Assembly (NCBI GenBank): GCA_937895435.1
Contig: CALAXT010000055.1
Coordinates: 1 to 64,000 of the forward strand
Source of the DNA: an uncultured Paracoccaceae bacterium
Lineage (GTDB): Bacteria > Pseudomonadota > Alphaproteobacteria > Rhodobacterales > Rhodobacteraceae
Direction: 5' to 3'
DNA: 64,000 nt
A model generated the notes under the pieces. That model was not told the DNA's origin and ran no database searches. It worked only from the letters and a program-made list of their open reading frames with translations. Positions 36,335-45,631 of the stretch are shown here, piece by piece (position 1 is the stretch's first letter; each line of letters opens with the position of its first letter). Position numbers and translations under genes: made by a program.

Positions 36335-36844
36335 ATGGCTGAAAATGGCAATGGGGCAGCCCCGCAAGCCGCGCCACAGGTGAAAATGCAAGTTCTGGCG
36401 CAATATGCACGCGACGTGTCATTTGAAAACGCAGTGGCGCAAAAGGGCACCCAAGGCGGTGAGGTTCAACCTGAAATCCAGGTTGCCGTCAGCCTCGATG
36501 CCCGCAAGCGTCCGACTGACAATCAGTATGAGGTGATCACCAAATACAAGGTCACATCCATGAACAAAGCCACCAACGAAACCTTGTTTCTGATGGAACT
36601 GGATTACGCTGGGGTTTTTCATATTGAAAACGTGCCCGACGATCAGCTGCACCCGTTTTTGTTGATTGAATGCCCACGCATCCTGTTTCCATTTGCCCGC
36701 CGCATAATCTCTGACATGACGCGTGATGGTGGCTTTCCACCCCTAAATATTGATACCGTCGACTTTGTATCGCTTTATCGTCAAGAGCTGGCACGCCGCG
36801 CGCAGGCGCAGCAGGCACAGGAAACGCCGACAGCAGTATCATAA
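36335..36844 (+). CDS. secB: Protein-export chaperone SecB
   Basis: 169 residues. Tetrameric cytosolic chaperone that passes preproteins to SecA. Motifs include VLAQYARDVSFENAVA near residue 20, ELDYAGVFHIENVPDDQLHP near 90, and LIECPRILFPFARRIISDMT near 110. I prefer the ATG at 36335, six bases from AGGAG, over the adjacent ATG at 36332. It ends ten bases from the convergent dnaQ stop. Confidence 0.95.
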   Translation: MAENGNGAAPQAAPQVKMQVLAQYARDVSFENAVAQKGTQGGEVQPEIQVAVSLDARKRPTDNQYEVITKYKVTSMNKATNETLFLMELDYAGVFHIENVPDDQLHPFLLIECPRILFPFARRIISDMTRDGGFPPLNIDTVDFVSLYRQELARRAQAQQAQETPTAVS

Positions 36845-36854
36845 AAAACCAGAT

Positions 36855-37547
36855 TCAGACTTTGTTCCAAAGAGCCGCCGCGCCCAGCTTTTCTACGAAA
36901 GCGTCATGCGCGGCGGCTTCTTCTTTTGTAATGCGTGGTGCAAGCGGTTTTGGGCGCAGGCCCGGGCGCCATGTACCACTTTGCCCCGCACCCCCGCCCT
37001 GCGACGGGCCGTTGCTGACCAGACCAAAATCTGGCTGACGGCCACCGATCAATTCCAGATAGACCTCCGCCAGAATTTCACTGTCAAGCAAAGCGCCATG
37101 CTTTTCACGGGCAGAATTATCGACACCAAAGCGACGGCACAGCGCATCAAGCGACGCGGGCGAACCGGGGAACTTGCGCCGCGCGATCAAAAGCGTGTCA
37201 GTGGCGCGGGTCATTGGCAAAAGCGGCAGTTTGGCCCAGCCCAATTCTGCATTCAAAAACTTCATATCAAAGGCCGCGTTGTGAATAACCAACGGCGCAT
37301 CAGCCACAAATTCCAAAAAGGCGGCCCCAACGTGAGCAAAAACCGGTTTGTCACGCAAAAAGTCATCGCCCAAACCATGCACAGCAAAGGCCTCGGCCGG
37401 CATAGAGCGTTGGGGATTGATATATTGGTGATACGTGCGACCGGTGGGCATGTGATTTAACAGCTCTACCGCGCCAATCTCGACTATCCGGTGCCCTTCA
37501 GTCGGTTCAAAACCCGTGGTTTCTGTATCTAGAACAATCTCACGCAT
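36855..37547 (-). CDS. dnaQ: DNA polymerase III epsilon subunit (3'-5' proofreading exonuclease)
   Basis: 230 residues. The DEDDh exonuclease motifs are in order: VLDTETTGFEPTEGHRIVEI (Exo I), VIHNAAFDMKFLNAEL (Exo II), and REKHGALLDSEILAEVYLEL (Exo III, with the catalytic His and Asp). The C-terminal tail, which binds the polymerase subunit, is Gly/Pro-rich. It overlaps coaE by eight bases in the leftward operon maf-aroE-coaE-dnaQ. Confidence 0.95.
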   Translation of the reverse strand: MREIVLDTETTGFEPTEGHRIVEIGAVELLNHMPTGRTYHQYINPQRSMPAEAFAVHGLGDDFLRDKPVFAHVGAAFLEFVADAPLVIHNAAFDMKFLNAELGWAKLPLLPMTRATDTLLIARRKFPGSPASLDALCRRFGVDNSAREKHGALLDSEILAEVYLELIGGRQPDFGLVSNGPSQGGGAGQSGTWRPGLRPKPLAPRITKEEAAAHDAFVEKLGAAALWNKV

Positions 37548-38136
37548 GTTGGGCCTTTCGGATGCGGTCGATCACCGCACGCACTGCTTTTGCAGCACCT
37601 TGTGGGCTGTGGGTTTCAATAATAAAATCAGCACGCGCACGCTTTGCACAATCAGCCATCTGCTTTGACCTGATGGTTTCAAACAATGCCTCGGTCATGC
37701 CGGGCCGGGCCATAACACGGGCGCGCTGCACATCAGCTGGGGCGCTGACCACCAAATTGGCATCCATCATCGCATCTGTTCCCGTTTCAAACAACAAAGG
37801 CACATCAAGTACAATCAGATCGGCAGCGTGTTCACGATCAATGAACGCCAATCGGTCTGCAGCCACCAACGGATGCACAAGGCGTTCGATCTGCGACAGG
37901 GCCGTTGGGTCTGCACGCATCCAAGCTTTTAATGCCCCACGGTCAATCTGGCCGTCCCGCAACGCATCAGGACAGATTTCGGCCAGCGGCACCACCGCTG
38001 CACCGCCCACGCCATAAAGCCTGTGAACCGCAGCATCGGCATCCCAAACTGGCACACCCTCGGCTGCAAAAAGCGCCGCTGTGGCTGATTTGCCCATACC
38101 GATCGACCCGGTCAGCCCCAGCAAAAACGGCTTCAT
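37540..38136 (-). CDS. coaE: Dephospho-CoA kinase
   Basis: 198 residues. Phosphorylates the ribose 3'-OH of dephospho-CoA, the last step of coenzyme A synthesis. P-loop LGLTGSIGMGKSATAALF at the N-terminus, then VPVWDADAAVHRLYG near residue 30, VLDVPLLFETGTDAMMDANL near 107, and a basic lid containing RVMARPGMTEAL. Standard length. ATGA overlap with aroE upstream. Confidence 0.95.
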   Translation of the reverse strand: MKPFLLGLTGSIGMGKSATAALFAAEGVPVWDADAAVHRLYGVGGAAVVPLAEICPDALRDGQIDRGALKAWMRADPTALSQIERLVHPLVAADRLAFIDREHAADLIVLDVPLLFETGTDAMMDANLVVSAPADVQRARVMARPGMTEALFETIRSKQMADCAKRARADFIIETHSPQGAAKAVRAVIDRIRKAQHA

Positions 38137-38969
38137 CCTGCCAAAACCGCTGCACGCGTCGCCTCATCAATCACGGGGCGTTGGCCAAACCACCGCTCAA
38201 AACCTGGGGCACCCTGATGCAGCAACATGCCCAAACCATCAACAACGGTGCACCCGCGTTCAGCCGCAGCCTGCAAAAATGGCGTCATTAAAGGTGTGTA
38301 GACCAGATCATTGACCACGGCATCAGGCGACAACCCATCAAGCGGCACGCGAAACTCTGATTTTCCAACCATACCAAGCGACGTGGTGTTGACAACCGTG
38401 GCCGCCCCAATCGGCAGTTCAGAGGCATGGCCCCAATCGTAAACCACAACCCGCGCCCCGAATGAGGCACGCAAAATTTCTGCCCTCTGCCTTGTACGAT
38501 TTGTCAGACGCACCTCTGGCACGCCCAATTCCAACAAAGACGCGATGACAGCCCGCGCCGCGCCGCCTGCACCAAACACCGCCGCTGGCCCCGATTCTGG
38601 CTGCCAATCAGGTGCATTTTGCCGCAAATTGGCCGTAAAGCCGTAACCATCGGTGTTGTCAGCGTGAATTTTGCCATCACTGCGAAAAATTAACGTGTTG
38701 GCAGACCCAATCAACGCCGCCCGATCTGTGACGACATCAGCAAGTTGCAGCACCGTTTCTTTGTGTGGCAATGTCACATTGACGCCCCGAAACCCCGCTT
38801 TGGGCAAAGCTTGCAAAACCTGTGGTAAATCCGCCTGCATCACATCCATAGGAATGTAATATCCGGGCAAACCCATCGTTCGCAGCCAATGACCATGAAG
38901 CAGGGGCGAACGACTGTGGGCAATGGGTGAACCGATAACGCCGGCCAGTGGTATTTTTTCAGCCGTCAT
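38133..38969 (-). CDS. aroE: Shikimate dehydrogenase
   Basis: 278 residues. NADPH-dependent reduction of 3-dehydroshikimate in aromatic amino acid synthesis. The substrate-binding part has GVIGSPIAHSRSPLLHGHWL near residue 10 and GVNVTLPHKETVLQLAD near 58 (catalytic Lys), plus SANTLIFRSDG and HADNTDGYGF. The NADP loop is AVFGAGGAARAVIASL near 128. It overlaps maf by four bases (ATGA). Confidence 0.95.
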   Translation of the reverse strand: MTAEKIPLAGVIGSPIAHSRSPLLHGHWLRTMGLPGYYIPMDVMQADLPQVLQALPKAGFRGVNVTLPHKETVLQLADVVTDRAALIGSANTLIFRSDGKIHADNTDGYGFTANLRQNAPDWQPESGPAAVFGAGGAARAVIASLLELGVPEVRLTNRTRQRAEILRASFGARVVVYDWGHASELPIGAATVVNTTSLGMVGKSEFRVPLDGLSPDAVVNDLVYTPLMTPFLQAAAERGCTVVDGLGMLLHQGAPGFERWFGQRPVIDEATRAAVLAG

Positions 38970-39559
38970 GTTTCGATCACCCCCCGCTGGGCAAGATAAG
39001 ACAAAAGCGGCAGCAGCGGCAAACCCAGAACAGCGAAATAATCACCCTTAACTGCCGAAAAAAGCCGCACGCCTTGGTGTTCAAGTTTATAGCACCCAAC
39101 CGCATCAGCGACGCCCGGCCAATTGTCAGACAAATACCTTTCTTGGGCTGCTTTCGACAACGCACGCATGGTCAACCGAACCGTTTCAATATGCCGCCAC
39201 ACAGGTTTCGCGTTTTCATAAACCACAACAGCCGAAATCAACATGTGGGTCTGGCCAGACAACGCCGCGATTTGGGCCCGTGCTTGATCAAGAGTGTCAC
39301 ATTTTTCAAAAATCTGACCTTTCAAATGCAGAATCTGATCACAGCCAATCACCATGGCATCTGGGTGTTTATCGGCAATCTTGCGCGCCTTGAATTCAGC
39401 CAAGGCATCCGCAATGTCACGCGGTGCCGCCTGTTCGGCCTCTAAACTGGCCCGAAGCGCCTGTTCATCTATCCGCGCTGGTATTTGTTCGAATGCAAGA
39501 CCGGCCCGGCGCAACAGATCACCCCGGATGGAAGAGGCTGAACCAAGAATAAGACGCAT
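38966..39559 (-). CDS. maf: Maf-family nucleoside triphosphate pyrophosphatase
   Basis: 197 residues. The Maf signature is at the N-terminus (RLILGSASSIRGDLLRRAG), followed by EFKARKIADKHPDAMVIGCDQ with the catalytic Asp, then FEKCDTLDQARAQIAALSGQ. It hydrolyses modified or canonical nucleotides to monophosphates. I chose the ATG at 39559; the longer frame reads into the origin region. A perfect DnaA box lies 11 bases upstream of the start, over the leader, so DnaA could affect the operon's expression. Confidence 0.92.
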   Translation of the reverse strand: MRLILGSASSIRGDLLRRAGLAFEQIPARIDEQALRASLEAEQAAPRDIADALAEFKARKIADKHPDAMVIGCDQILHLKGQIFEKCDTLDQARAQIAALSGQTHMLISAVVVYENAKPVWRHIETVRLTMRALSKAAQERYLSDNWPGVADAVGCYKLEHQGVRLFSAVKGDYFAVLGLPLLPLLSYLAQRGVIET

Positions 39560-39960
39560 GGGCAAACCCTGTGGATAAACCGGTGGCGTTCCCGGTGTGT
39601 TCAATGGCGAAACTGCCACCCTTTGAAAAAACCCCATCACTCACGCTGGATCAGGGTGGATTGGCGGCGGATTTTCCTGTGTGGATCAAACATCCCCAAA
39701 ACCAAATATCCTGCAAACCATGGGCGATTGAATGAAAAATATCAACAAACTTTGCGTTTCTGATATTTGGTCCAAACTACTGAATTTCTGTCTTTTTTCC
39801 TGACCAAAAAAAATTATGCACCGGTTGTGGATAAAGTTATGCGAACAAAACCGAAGATCAGCAACTGTGGGGATAACCGTTTAATCCACACTATCCACAG
39901 GGCTTACTACATCATCAATCTTTCTATATATTCTTATATATAAAGAAGAAGGCCCAACCT
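39560..39960. other. Predicted chromosomal replication origin (oriC)
   Basis: Non-coding region between divergent maf and hemJ. DnaA boxes: TGTGGATAA at 39570-39578 and 39826-39834 (perfect complements of TTATCCACA). Single-mismatch boxes are TGTGGATCA 39680-39688, TTATGCACC 39814-39822, TGGGGATAA 39868-39876, TAATCCACA 39882-39890 and CTATCCACA 39891-39899. Five of the seven cluster within 86 bases. An AT-rich tract follows directly. Gene order on both sides (maf-aroE-coaE-dnaQ; rho-mnmE-mnmG-rsmG-parAB) matches the origin environment of Caulobacter and relatives. Confidence 0.82.
39911..39950. other. AT-rich tract, likely DNA unwinding element
   Basis: 33 of 40 bases are A or T, including CTATATATTCTTATATATAA. 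It lies 11 bases past the last DnaA box and just before hemJ. In a GC-rich genome this is the expected place and composition for initial strand opening. Confidence 0.7.
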
Positions 39961-39977
39961 GCAGGAGCAACCGCCCA

Positions 39978-40421
39978 ATGTCTGATCTTTTGTCAACGCT
40001 CTATCCTTGGACAAAATCACTGCACATTCTTTCAGTGATTTCTTGGATGGCAGGGCTGTTTTATCTGCCACGCCTGTTTGTCTATCATGTCGAAGCAGGC
40101 AATCAGGCCATAAATCCTACCTTTGAAATTATGGAACGTCGTTTGTTGCGGGCCATCATGAACCCAGCAATGATTTCAACTTGGATCTTTGGCTTACTGC
40201 TTGTGATGACACCCGGCATTGTCGACTGGTCAATGATATGGCCTTGGGCCAAGACAATCAGCGTATTGCTCATGACATGGTTTCATATGTGGCTGTCAGC
40301 TCGGCGCAAAGGATTTGTGGCTGGCACAAACACACTGACGGGTCGGCAATATCGCATGATGAATGAAGTTCCGACTGTTTTGTTGGTAATCATTGTTTTG
40401 GCGGTTGTCGTGAAGTTCTAG
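39978..40421 (+). CDS. hemJ: Protoporphyrinogen oxidase HemJ
   Basis: 147 residues, four membrane helices. Oxygen-independent-type oxidation of protoporphyrinogen IX in heme synthesis. YPWTKSLHILSVISWMAGLF carries the conserved His and the following LPRLFVYHVEA, and MERRLLRAIMNPAMISTW the conserved Arg. KTISVLLMTWFHMWLSARRK is the third helix. Preceded by AGGAG (39963-39967). First gene to the right of the origin; in relatives hemE usually lies close by but is absent here. Confidence 0.92.
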   Translation: MSDLLSTLYPWTKSLHILSVISWMAGLFYLPRLFVYHVEAGNQAINPTFEIMERRLLRAIMNPAMISTWIFGLLLVMTPGIVDWSMIWPWAKTISVLLMTWFHMWLSARRKGFVAGTNTLTGRQYRMMNEVPTVLLVIIVLAVVVKF

Positions 40422-40461
40422 ATTTGTTGACTCGGACAAGTATTGAGCGTATCGCCTTTTT

Positions 40462-40483
40462 CCAAGGGGCCGTCCGGCCTTGG
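40462..40483 (+). terminator. Possible terminator between hemJ and rho
   Basis: CCAAGG and CCTTGG enclose GGCCGTCCGG, which can add three inner pairs around a GG bulge; TTTCTCCCTT follows. It is imperfect and may also serve as a leader hairpin of rho, which is often autoregulated. Confidence 0.4.
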
Positions 40484-40547
40484 TTTCTCCCTTATTTAAA
40501 TGTTTGTCTGTGTGCGTTGGCACTGACATCGGAGCACCCGCTTTACC

Positions 40548-41819
40548 ATGACTGTTGAACGTCTCGACCTGGCCACCTTGAAAGCCCATACACCTGCCGC
40601 CCTACTTGCAATGGCAGAGGACCTTGAAATTGAGAACGCGCCCTCAATGCGTAAGGGTGAAATGATGTTCTCAATTCTCAAAGAGCGCGCAGAAGAAGGC
40701 TGGGAAATTTCTGGCGACGGCGTGTTAGAGGTGCTGCAAGACGGTTTTGGCTTTCTTCGTTCACCAGAGGCGAATTATCTATCTGGACCCGATGACATCT
40801 ATGTTTCACCAGACATCATTCGCCAGTATTCTCTGCGCACTGGTGACACTATTGAAGGTGTGATGCAGGCACCCCGTGAAAATGAGCGATATTTTTGTCT
40901 TACAAAAATGACGCAAATTAACTTTACCGACCCTGAGAAGGCACGTCACAAGGTTCACTTTGATAACCTGACACCACTTTATCCAAATGAACGGCTTAAG
41001 ATGGAGGTCGAAGACCCGACCGTCAAAGACCGATCAGCCCGGATTATTGATTTGGTAGCCCCACTGGGAAAAGGCCAGCGCGCCTTGATCGTGGCACCGC
41101 CGCGTACAGGTAAAACGGTCCTTTTGCAAAACATCGCCCATTCGATCGCAACCAATCATCCAGAGTGCTATCTGATTGTTTTGCTGATTGATGAACGCCC
41201 AGAAGAAGTCACTGACATGCAGCGATCAGTCAAAGGTGAGGTTGTATCCTCTACCTTTGATGAACCGGCAACACGGCACGTAGCAGTTGCGGAAATGGTG
41301 ATTGAAAAGGCCAAGCGCCTTGTTGAACACAAGCGCGATGTTGTGATTTTACTTGATTCGATCACCCGTTTGGGCCGCGCGTTCAACACAGTTGTTCCAT
41401 CATCAGGCAAGGTTTTGACTGGCGGTGTTGATGCCAATGCCTTGCAACGTCCGAAGCGGTTTTTTGGCGCAGCCCGTAATATCGAAGAAGGTGGGTCGCT
41501 GACAATTATCGCCACGGCGCTGATCGACACTGGAAGCCGAATGGATGAAGTCATTTTTGAAGAATTCAAAGGCACAGGTAACAGCGAGATTGTCTTGGAT
41601 CGGAAAGTGGCAGACAAGCGTGTCTTCCCAGCCATGGATATTCTGAAATCTGGCACCCGAAAAGAAGATCTGTTGATTGATAAAGCCGATTTGCAGAAAA
41701 CCTATGTGCTGCGTCGCATTCTTAACCCAATGGGTACAACAGATGCGATTGAGTTCCTGATTTCCAAATTGAAGCAAACGAAATCAAACGCTGATTTCTT
41801 TGACTCAATGAATTCATAA
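40548..41819 (+). CDS. rho: Transcription termination factor Rho
   Basis: 423 residues. Hexameric RNA helicase. The N-terminal domain ([20 protein letters not shown]) is followed by the RNA-binding cold-shock fold ([20 protein letters not shown] near 64). Walker A is [19 protein letters not shown] near 180, Walker [17 protein letters not shown] near 265, and the secondary RNA site follows. With most convergent pairs in this window lacking hairpins, Rho-dependent ends are probably important. Confidence 0.97.
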   Translation: MTVERLDLATLKAHTPAALLAMAEDLEIENAPSMRKGEMMFSILKERAEEGWEISGDGVLEVLQDGFGFLRSPEANYLSGPDDIYVSPDIIRQYSLRTGDTIEGVMQAPRENERYFCLTKMTQINFTDPEKARHKVHFDNLTPLYPNERLKMEVEDPTVKDRSARIIDLVAPLGKGQRALIVAPPRTGKTVLLQNIAHSIATNHPECYLIVLLIDERPEEVTDMQRSVKGEVVSSTFDEPATRHVAVAEMVIEKAKRLVEHKRDVVILLDSITRLGRAFNTVVPSSGKVLTGGVDANALQRPKRFFGAARNIEEGGSLTIIATALIDTGSRMDEVIFEEFKGTGNSEIVLDRKVADKRVFPAMDILKSGTRKEDLLIDKADLQKTYVLRRILNPMGTTDAIEFLISKLKQTKSNADFFDSMNS

Positions 41820-41846
41820 ACCCTGCTGACGAAAATGAGGATGGGG

Positions 41847-43142
41847 ATGGATACGATCTATGCCCTGGCCTCGGCCCGGGGAAAAGCTGGTGTTGCTGTT
41901 GTGCGGTTGTCTGGCCCAGAGGCTTGGGCGGCAGCAGGGGAATTGATGGGCCGACAGATTGGTGCGGCCCGCCAAACACAATTGTGCACTCTGTCACACG
42001 CAGGAACCGTGCTGGATCAGGCTTTGGTTTTGCCCTTTGCCAAAGGTGCAAGCTTTACTGGTGAACAGGTTGTCGAGCTGCATTTACATGGCAGCACCGC
42101 GGTTGTTGCCGCAGTTTTGGTTGCATTGTCCACCCTGCCCGGCTTACGATTGGCGCAACCTGGTGAATTTACCAGACGCGCCTTGGAAAACGGTTGCTTG
42201 GATTTGGCCCAAGTCGAAGGTTTAGCGGCGCTGATTGATGCAGAAACCGAAGCCCAGCGCAAGCAAGCCTTGCGGGTGCTATCAGGTGCAATTGGGCAGC
42301 GGGCCGAGGCATGGCGCAGCCAATTGCTACGCGCCGCTGCACTGCTAGAGGCAACCATAGATTTTGCTGATGAAGACGTGCCAGTCGACGTCACCCCAGA
42401 AGTTCTTGAACTGATAGCCTCAGTTCAAGCCGACCTGCATCGAGAAGCAGATGGTACCCGCATAGCCGAGCGAATTCGTGATGGGTTTGAGGTGGCGATT
42501 GTCGGTCTGCCCAACGCTGGGAAATCGACGCTGTTGAATGCGTTGGCTGGACGCGAGGCCGCGATTACATCGGAACACGCCGGAACGACCCGCGATGTTA
42601 TTGAGGTGCGGATGGATATAGCGGGTCTGGCCGTCACTTTGCTTGATACAGCCGGTTTGCGTATATCAGACGATGCAGTGGAAACCATTGGCATCAATCG
42701 GGCGCTAGAACGGGCCAGTGGTGCTGATTTACGGGTGTTTCTATCTGATGAGCAGGGTCAGCTGCCATCCGGAATTGTGCCAAGCGGTGACGATCTGGTT
42801 GTTCGGGGCAAGGCAGATCTTGCCGCCCAAAATGGCGGTTTGGCGGTATCGGGTAAAACGGGTCTGGGCATTGCGGCGCTGATTGCGCAGATTTCCACCG
42901 TTTTGGAAACCCGTGCCAGCACGGCCGCCACCCTGACACATGAGCGTCACCGGATTGCGGTTATGCAGGCAATGGATGCTTTGGCTCTGGCGTGCAATGA
43001 GATAGAGATGGGCACAGACCGTGCCGAACTGGCGGCGCTTTATTTGCGCCAGGCGATCATGGCACTGGAATCCTTGGTGGGGCGAATTGATGTCGAACAG
43101 GTTTTGGGTGAAATCTTCGCGCGATTTTGCATCGGAAAATAG
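41847..43142 (+). CDS. mnmE: tRNA modification GTPase MnmE
   Basis: 431 residues. With MnmG it installs the (carboxymethyl)aminomethyl group on wobble U34. N-terminal folate-binding domain starts [20 protein letters not shown]; the GTPase domain has [20 protein letters not shown] near 213, TTRDVIEV, and [18 protein letters not shown]. The C-terminal FCIGK motif with the essential Cys is present. Three in-frame ATGs exist (41835, 41841, 41847); I prefer the last, which has GAGGA six bases upstream. Confidence 0.95.
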   Translation: MDTIYALASARGKAGVAVVRLSGPEAWAAAGELMGRQIGAARQTQLCTLSHAGTVLDQALVLPFAKGASFTGEQVVELHLHGSTAVVAAVLVALSTLPGLRLAQPGEFTRRALENGCLDLAQVEGLAALIDAETEAQRKQALRVLSGAIGQRAEAWRSQLLRAAALLEATIDFADEDVPVDVTPEVLELIASVQADLHREADGTRIAERIRDGFEVAIVGLPNAGKSTLLNALAGREAAITSEHAGTTRDVIEVRMDIAGLAVTLLDTAGLRISDDAVETIGINRALERASGADLRVFLSDEQGQLPSGIVPSGDDLVVRGKADLAAQNGGLAVSGKTGLGIAALIAQISTVLETRASTAATLTHERHRIAVMQAMDALALACNEIEMGTDRAELAALYLRQAIMALESLVGRIDVEQVLGEIFARFCIGK

Positions 43143-43145
43143 GGA

Positions 43146-45020
43146 GTGTTTCACGTGAAACATTTTGACGTTGTGGTGGTTGGTGGTGGCCATGCTGGCG
43201 CAGAGGCCGCCCATGCGGCTGCCCGGCTTGGGGCAAGTGTGGCCCTTGTCACTCTGCGCCGTGACGGGATTGGTACCATGTCTTGTAACCCTGCGATTGG
43301 CGGTTTGGGTAAAGGCCATCTGGTGCGGGAAATTGACGCGCTGGATGGTGTTATGGGGCGCGTGGCTGATGCGGCTGGCATTCAATTTCGATTGTTGAAC
43401 CGGCGTAAAGGGCCAGCCGTTCAGGGCCCAAGGGCACAGGCTGACCGCAAACTTTATCGCGAAGCGATGCAGGCTGAAACCGCTGCCCGCCCCGGGCTGA
43501 GCGTGATTGAGGCAGAAGTTGCCGATTTGCAAATGCAAGCGGGTCGGGTGTGTGGCGTGGTGTTGGCTGATGGTGCCCAGATCAATGCTGGCGCGGTTGT
43601 TCTGACCTCGGGCACGTTTTTACGTGGGGTCATTCACATTGGTGAAGAACAGCGCCCCGGGGGTCGGATGGGTGATGCGCCATCGGTGCGTCTGGCAGAG
43701 CGGATGACCGCGCTTGGTCTGCCGTTGGGGCGGCTGAAAACGGGTACGCCCCCACGGCTGGATGGCCGCACGATTGATTGGGATCAGCTGGAAAAACAGC
43801 CAGGTGACGCCGATCCGGTCGTGTTCTCATTTTTGCACAAAGCACCATTGGTAAGGCAGATCTCATGTGGGATCACACATACCAACGAGGAAACGCACGA
43901 TATTATTCGGCGCAATCTGGGCCGGTCCGCGATGTATGGTGGCCATATTGAGGGCGTTGGCCCACGCTATTGTCCATCAATCGAAGATAAGGTTGTGCGT
44001 TTCGCCGATAAGGGCGCACATCAGATTTTTCTTGAACCCGAAGGGCTGGATGATTCGACAGTCTACCCCAATGGCATCTCGACCTCTTTGCCAGTTGATG
44101 TTCAAAACGACTACGTTCACTCGATGAAGGGGTTAGAGCGTGCGGTTATTTTGCAGCCGGGTTATGCCATCGAATATGATTATGTTGACCCCCAAGCCCT
44201 GCACCCGACGCTTGAGCTGAAATCGGTGCCGGGTCTGTTCTTGGCGGGACAGATAAATGGCACCACAGGCTATGAAGAGGCTGCCGCCCAGGGGTTGGTT
44301 GCAGGTTTGAACGCAGCGCGCCAATGCCGTGATGCCGCCCCGGTGATTTTCAGCCGATCAGAAAGCTATATCGGCGTTATGATTGATGATCTTGTGACGC
44401 GTGGCGTATCTGAGCCGTACCGGATGTTTACATCGCGGGCTGAATTCAGATTGTCGCTGCGTGCGGACAATGCCGATCAGCGTCTGACGCCGATGGGCTT
44501 GGCGCTTGGCTGCGTTGGGCCAGACCGAGAGCGAGCATTTGGCGAAAAGACTGCCGCGCTTGGTGGAGCGACAGTTGCGTTAAAGGCGCTGTCTTTCAGC
44601 CCAACCGAAATTGCGGCGTGTGGCATTCGAATTAACCAAGACGGCGTGCGCCGATCGGGGTTCGATCTGCTGGCCTTTCCTGATGTGACACCCGAACAGT
44701 TGGAGGCGTTGGCGCCGCAGCTTTTGGATATGGCGCCTGATATTCGTGCACAAATTGCGCGTGATGCGCTTTATGCCCCCTATCTTGAACGGCAAAACCA
44801 AGAGGTGCGCGCGATGAAGCGCGATGAGGCGCAGCACTTGCCCTCCGATTTCCCCTATGTCGGATTGCAGGGGCTTTCGAATGAATTGCAGGGCAAGCTG
44901 GCCCGTATTCGCCCTGCCACACTGGCGCAGGCTGCAAGGATTGACGGCATGACGCCAGCTGCGCTGACACTGATTTTGGCGCGGCTTAAAACAGGTGCTG
45001 CGCGGGCGCGGGCACAATGA
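43146..45020 (+). CDS. mnmG: tRNA uridine-5-carboxymethylaminomethyl modification enzyme MnmG
   Basis: 624 residues. FAD-binding partner of MnmE. The Rossmann motif is [20 protein letters not shown] near residue 7, followed by [20 protein letters not shown] near 45, [15 protein letters not shown] and [20 protein letters not shown]. The start is a GTG at 43146 giving [11 protein letters not shown], in which codons 1-6 are formed by the parS palindrome. An alternative start would lose part of the FAD motif. It overlaps rsmG by four bases. Confidence 0.96.
   Translation: MFHVKHFDVVVVGGGHAGAEAAHAAARLGASVALVTLRRDGIGTMSCNPAIGGLGKGHLVREIDALDGVMGRVADAAGIQFRLLNRRKGPAVQGPRAQADRKLYREAMQAETAARPGLSVIEAEVADLQMQAGRVCGVVLADGAQINAGAVVLTSGTFLRGVIHIGEEQRPGGRMGDAPSVRLAERMTALGLPLGRLKTGTPPRLDGRTIDWDQLEKQPGDADPVVFSFLHKAPLVRQISCGITHTNEETHDIIRRNLGRSAMYGGHIEGVGPRYCPSIEDKVVRFADKGAHQIFLEPEGLDDSTVYPNGISTSLPVDVQNDYVHSMKGLERAVILQPGYAIEYDYVDPQALHPTLELKSVPGLFLAGQINGTTGYEEAAAQGLVAGLNAARQCRDAAPVIFSRSESYIGVMIDDLVTRGVSEPYRMFTSRAEFRLSLRADNADQRLTPMGLALGCVGPDRERAFGEKTAALGGATVALKALSFSPTEIAACGIRINQDGVRRSGFDLLAFPDVTPEQLEALAPQLLDMAPDIRAQIARDALYAPYLERQNQEVRAMKRDEAQHLPSDFPYVGLQGLSNELQGKLARIRPATLAQAARIDGMTPAALTLILARLKTGAARARAQ
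43147..43162. other. parS site 1 (ParB-binding palindrome)
   Basis: TGTTTCACGTGAAACA, a perfect 16-bp palindrome identical to the bacterial parS consensus. It lies about 3.2 kb right of the origin and forms the first codons of mnmG (FHVKH). The ParB that would bind it is encoded 3.3 kb downstream. Confidence 0.95.
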
Positions 45021-45631
45021 CACCGGCCAGTTTTTTTCCGAATGTTTCACGTGAAACATTGGTGCGACTTGAAGAATATGCAGCGCTATTGGCGAAATGG
45101 AACCCTGTAATCAATCTGGTGTCCAAATCTACCCTGCCTGATGTCTGGCAGCGGCATATGCGCGATTCGGCGCAATTGTGGCCTTTGTGCCCGAAGGGCG
45201 CGCGTTTATGGGTGGATATGGGCAGTGGTGGCGGATTTCCGGGCATTGTTATTGCGATCCTTGCTGCAGAATTAGCACCAGAAATGCGTGTTATTTTGAT
45301 TGAAAGTGATCAACGCAAGGCCACGTTTTTGCGCACAGTCGCGCAAACCTTGGGTCTTGAGCTACGGGTCGAAAGCCAGCGCGCAGAAGATGTGCCACCG
45401 CTCGGTGCTGATGTGGTGTCTGCACGCGCGCTGACAGCGTTGAGTGGTTTGCTGCCACTGGCCCAGCGGCACTTGGCCGAAAATGGTGTGGCGATCTTTC
45501 CAAAAGGCCAGTCGGCGGCTCAAGAACTGACAGACGCGCTTGAACTTTGGCAATTTGCGGTTACAAAAACCCCCAGTGAGACCGATCATCAGGCGGTCGT
45601 TCTTCAAATCAGGGATATTGCCCGTGCCTGA
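45017..45631 (+). CDS. rsmG: 16S rRNA (guanine-527-N7)-methyltransferase RsmG
   Basis: 204 residues. Methylates G527 of 16S rRNA. SAM-binding motif [20 protein letters not shown] near residue 65, with [20 protein letters not shown] before it and [17 protein letters not shown] near 130. ATG overlaps the mnmG stop. Residues 10-15 (VSRETL) are encoded by the second parS copy. It ends eight bases inside parA. Confidence 0.95.
   Translation: MTPASFFPNVSRETLVRLEEYAALLAKWNPVINLVSKSTLPDVWQRHMRDSAQLWPLCPKGARLWVDMGSGGGFPGIVIAILAAELAPEMRVILIESDQRKATFLRTVAQTLGLELRVESQRAEDVPPLGADVVSARALTALSGLLPLAQRHLAENGVAIFPKGQSAAQELTDALELWQFAVTKTPSETDHQAVVLQIRDIARA
45043..45058. other. parS site 2 (ParB-binding palindrome)
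   Basis: TGTTTCACGTGAAACA, identical to site 1 and 1,896 bases to its right. It falls within codons 9-15 of rsmG. Flanking bases differ between the two sites, so only the palindrome itself is conserved. Confidence 0.95.

Noticed and set aside
39560-39977. CtrA sites (TTAA-N7-TTAA) in the origin region
   Set aside because: Only isolated TTAA occurs; no pair with the right spacing, so I do not claim CtrA control of the origin.
42741-43538. 265-residue minus-strand frame over mnmE/mnmG
   Set aside because: Antisense to two well-supported genes. It owes an internal FHVKH to the parS palindrome, which reads the same on both strands.
44580-45059. Minus-strand frame beginning MFHVKH at the second parS site
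   Set aside because: The start is an artefact of the palindrome; the rest is antisense to mnmG with no domain.
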